The position numbers and the translations under genes were made by a program. Positions 14,781 through 16,174 of a stretch of 16,174 nucleotides of DNA are shown here, piece by piece (positions within the stretch are counted from its first letter, which is position 1; the number at the start of each line of letters is the position of its first letter). Source of the stretch: Frankiaceae bacterium (GTDB lineage Bacteria > Actinomycetota > Actinomycetes > JAFAQI01); assembly GCA_030840545.1 (NCBI GenBank), contig JAVEEH010000274.1, positions 1 through 16,174 on the forward strand, given 5' to 3'. The notes under the pieces are model-generated. The model did not search any database. It had not been told where the DNA came from and saw nothing but the letters and a program-made list of their open reading frames with translations.

Positions 14781-15861
14781 CCCACCGAGCCTGCCCGGCC
14801 TGCTGTCGGCCGATGACGTGGTCGCCACCGCCGCCTCGATCGCCCGCGCGCAGGAGCGCAGCGGTGCCATCCCGTGGTTCGCCGGCGGTCACACCGACCC
14901 GTGGGACCACGTCGAGTGCGCGATGGCGCTGTCGGCGGCCGGAGCCACCGCCGAAGCCGTTCGGGCCTACGAATGGCTGCGCCGGACCCAGCGGCCCGAC
15001 GGCTCGTGGCCCTCGAAGGTGACGGTCGGCCAGGTCGTCGACGCCGCAGCCGAGACCAACCAGTGCGCCTACGTCGCCGTCGGCGTGTGGCACCACCTGC
15101 TGGTCACCGGCGACGACAGCTTCGCCTGGCGGATGTGGCCGACGGTCCAGCGGGCCATCGAGTTCGTCGTCGGCCGGCAGACCGCGCGCGGCGAGGTCGG
15201 CTGGTCGGTCGGTGCTGACGGATCGACGACCGACGACGCCTTGCTGACGGGCTCGTCCTCGACCTACCAGGCGCTGCGTTGCGCACTCGCGCTGGCCGAC
15301 TGGGTGGCCGACCCGCAACCGGACTGGGAGCTGGACGCCGGCCGGCTCGCGCACGTCATCGCCGATCACCCCGAGGCATTCCTCGACAAGGGCCGCTTCT
15401 CGATGGACTGGTACTACCCGGTGCTGGGCGGCGCGGTCCGCGGCGAGCGGGGCGGCGATCGGCTGGAGCAGGGCTGGGACCGGTTCGTCGTCACCGGTCT
15501 CGGTGCGCGTTGCGTCTCCGACGAGCCCTGGGTCACCGGTGCAGAAACCGCCGAGCTGGTGCTGGCGCTCGACGCCGTCGGACGCAGCGATGCCGCCACG
15601 GCGCTGCTGTCCGAGGTGCAGCACCTTCGGGACGCTGACGGCTCCTACTGGACCGGGTGGCAGTTCGCCGAGCGGATCAACTGGCCGGAGGAGCACTCCA
15701 CCTGGACCGCCGCGGCGATGATCCTCGCTGTCGATGCGCTGTCCCGGACCACGCCGGGCAGCGGCATCTTTCGCGCCGAGATGCTGCCGACCGGTGTCGA
15801 CCTCATCCCCGAACCCTCATGTGGGTGCTCATCAGCCGTGGGGCTTGAGGAGCACTCGTAA
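14767..15861 (+). CDS. Squalene-cyclase/prenyltransferase-like alpha-barrel protein, function unknown
   Basis: The 364-residue protein starts at ATG 14767, 14 bases inside the methyltransferase gene. It is helical, with repeats like the QW motifs of squalene cyclases and prenyltransferase beta subunits: TQRPDGSWPS (Gln75-Trp81), EVGWSVGADGS and RDADGSYWTGWQF (from residue 289). Such repeats build an alpha-alpha barrel; databases often label such proteins prenyltransferase. I see no DxDD acid motif of squalene-hopene cyclase, so terpene cyclisation is unlikely; glycan binding or cleavage, as in six-hairpin glycosidases, is an alternative. There is no signal peptide or membrane helix. The last ten residues are encoded over the 3' end of the opposite methyltransferase gene (30-bp overlap). 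Membership of an overlapping operon with GT4 and methyltransferase genes suggests a shared glycan or glycolipid pathway. Confidence 0.7.
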   Translation: MRRPDPPSLPGLLSADDVVATAASIARAQERSGAIPWFAGGHTDPWDHVECAMALSAAGATAEAVRAYEWLRRTQRPDGSWPSKVTVGQVVDAAAETNQCAYVAVGVWHHLLVTGDDSFAWRMWPTVQRAIEFVVGRQTARGEVGWSVGADGSTTDDALLTGSSSTYQALRCALALADWVADPQPDWELDAGRLAHVIADHPEAFLDKGRFSMDWYYPVLGGAVRGERGGDRLEQGWDRFVVTGLGARCVSDEPWVTGAETAELVLALDAVGRSDAATALLSEVQHLRDADGSYWTGWQFAERINWPEEHSTWTAAAMILAVDALSRTTPGSGIFRAEMLPTGVDLIPEPSCGCSSAVGLEEHS

Positions 15862-16174
15862 CGAACCGACGTGGCGCACCTCGACGAACCCGTCGCTGAG
15901 GGCCCGCTCGTAGATGTGGAACGGCGCCTGGCCGCCGTCGGCTGGGTCGGGGAACACGTCGTGGATCGCGAGGACTCCGCCGGGCTGCACGAACGGGCTC
16001 CAGCCGGCGTAGTCGTTCTGGGCATGTTCCTCGGCGTGGCCGCCGTCGATGAACAGCAGCGCCAGTGGCGTGGACCACACGGCCGAAACGGCCCGGCTGT
16101 GACCGACGACGGCGATCACGACGCCTTCGAGCCCGGCGGCATGCATGGTGTGCCGGAAGAACGGCAACGTGTCC
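15832..16174 (-). CDS. SAM-dependent methyltransferase, C-terminal part, cut by window edge
   Basis: This minus-strand gene enters from the right edge; about 113 residues are visible and the start is outside. ALLFIDGGHAEEHAQNDYAG, then WSPFVQPGGVLAIHDVFPDP, is the acidic metal- and substrate-binding region of the Methyltransf_24 type, followed by a C-terminal strand VRHVGSLRVLLKP. The SAM-binding motif I would lie upstream. Such enzymes often methylate sugar hydroxyls in glycans and natural products. The stop (TGA, 15834-15832) overlaps the convergent alpha-barrel gene by 30 bases. Its position next to the GT4 operon suggests a link to the same pathway, but it is transcribed separately. Confidence 0.85.
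   Translation of the reverse strand, partial: DTLPFFRHTMHAAGLEGVVIAVVGHSRAVSAVWSTPLALLFIDGGHAEEHAQNDYAGWSPFVQPGGVLAIHDVFPDPADGGQAPFHIYERALSDGFVEVRHVGSLRVLLKPHG

Overview
The window is a high-GC stretch of an actinobacterial chromosome. GC is very high at third codon positions, GTG starts are frequent, long antisense shadow frames are common, and the order rpsF-ssb-rpsR-rplI-dnaB is typical of Actinobacteria. The genus cannot be fixed from the sequence alone. No tRNA, rRNA, CRISPR array, transposase or phage gene was seen. The one mobile element is an intein.

Layout. (1) 1-3314: the 3' end of a penicillin-binding protein gene (KTGT box plus a Pro/Ser/Thr-rich tail), then two polytopic membrane glycosyltransferases (GT87-like, then PIG-V-like) joined by an ATGA overlap. 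(2) 3416-7119: a 973-aa secreted penicillin-acylase-family Ntn hydrolase with a C-terminal hydrophobic helix and six-arginine tail, preceded by a perfect GTTAC-N6-GTAAC palindrome, then a secreted Pro/Ser/Thr-rich protein with a C-terminal membrane helix. (3) 7281-8835: rpsF, ssb, rpsR and rplI, encoding ribosomal proteins S6, S18 and L9 and the single-stranded DNA-binding protein. (4) 8836-9129: a 294-bp leader holding near-matches to the actinobacterial DnaA box, then dnaB (9130-11739), whose P-loop is split by a 409-aa intein. (5) 11744-12658, minus strand: a PAC2-family protein, tail to tail with dnaB. (6) 12799-15861: a tightly overlapping operon of a GT4 glycosyltransferase, a SAM methyltransferase and a squalene-cyclase-like alpha-barrel protein. 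A second SAM methyltransferase enters from the right on the minus strand and is cut by the window edge.

How the genes fit together. The left part serves the cell envelope: peptidoglycan synthesis, probable polyprenyl-phosphate-dependent glycosylation and secreted or surface proteins. The centre is translation and replication housekeeping. The right part looks like a small glycan or glycolipid modification pathway of unknown product.

The most notable item is the DnaB intein. It starts with Ala and carries Trp67, Cys388 and Thr407, the W-C-T signature of class 3 inteins. Its LAGLIDADG endonuclease contains an inserted pair of four-cysteine, zinc-finger-like modules.
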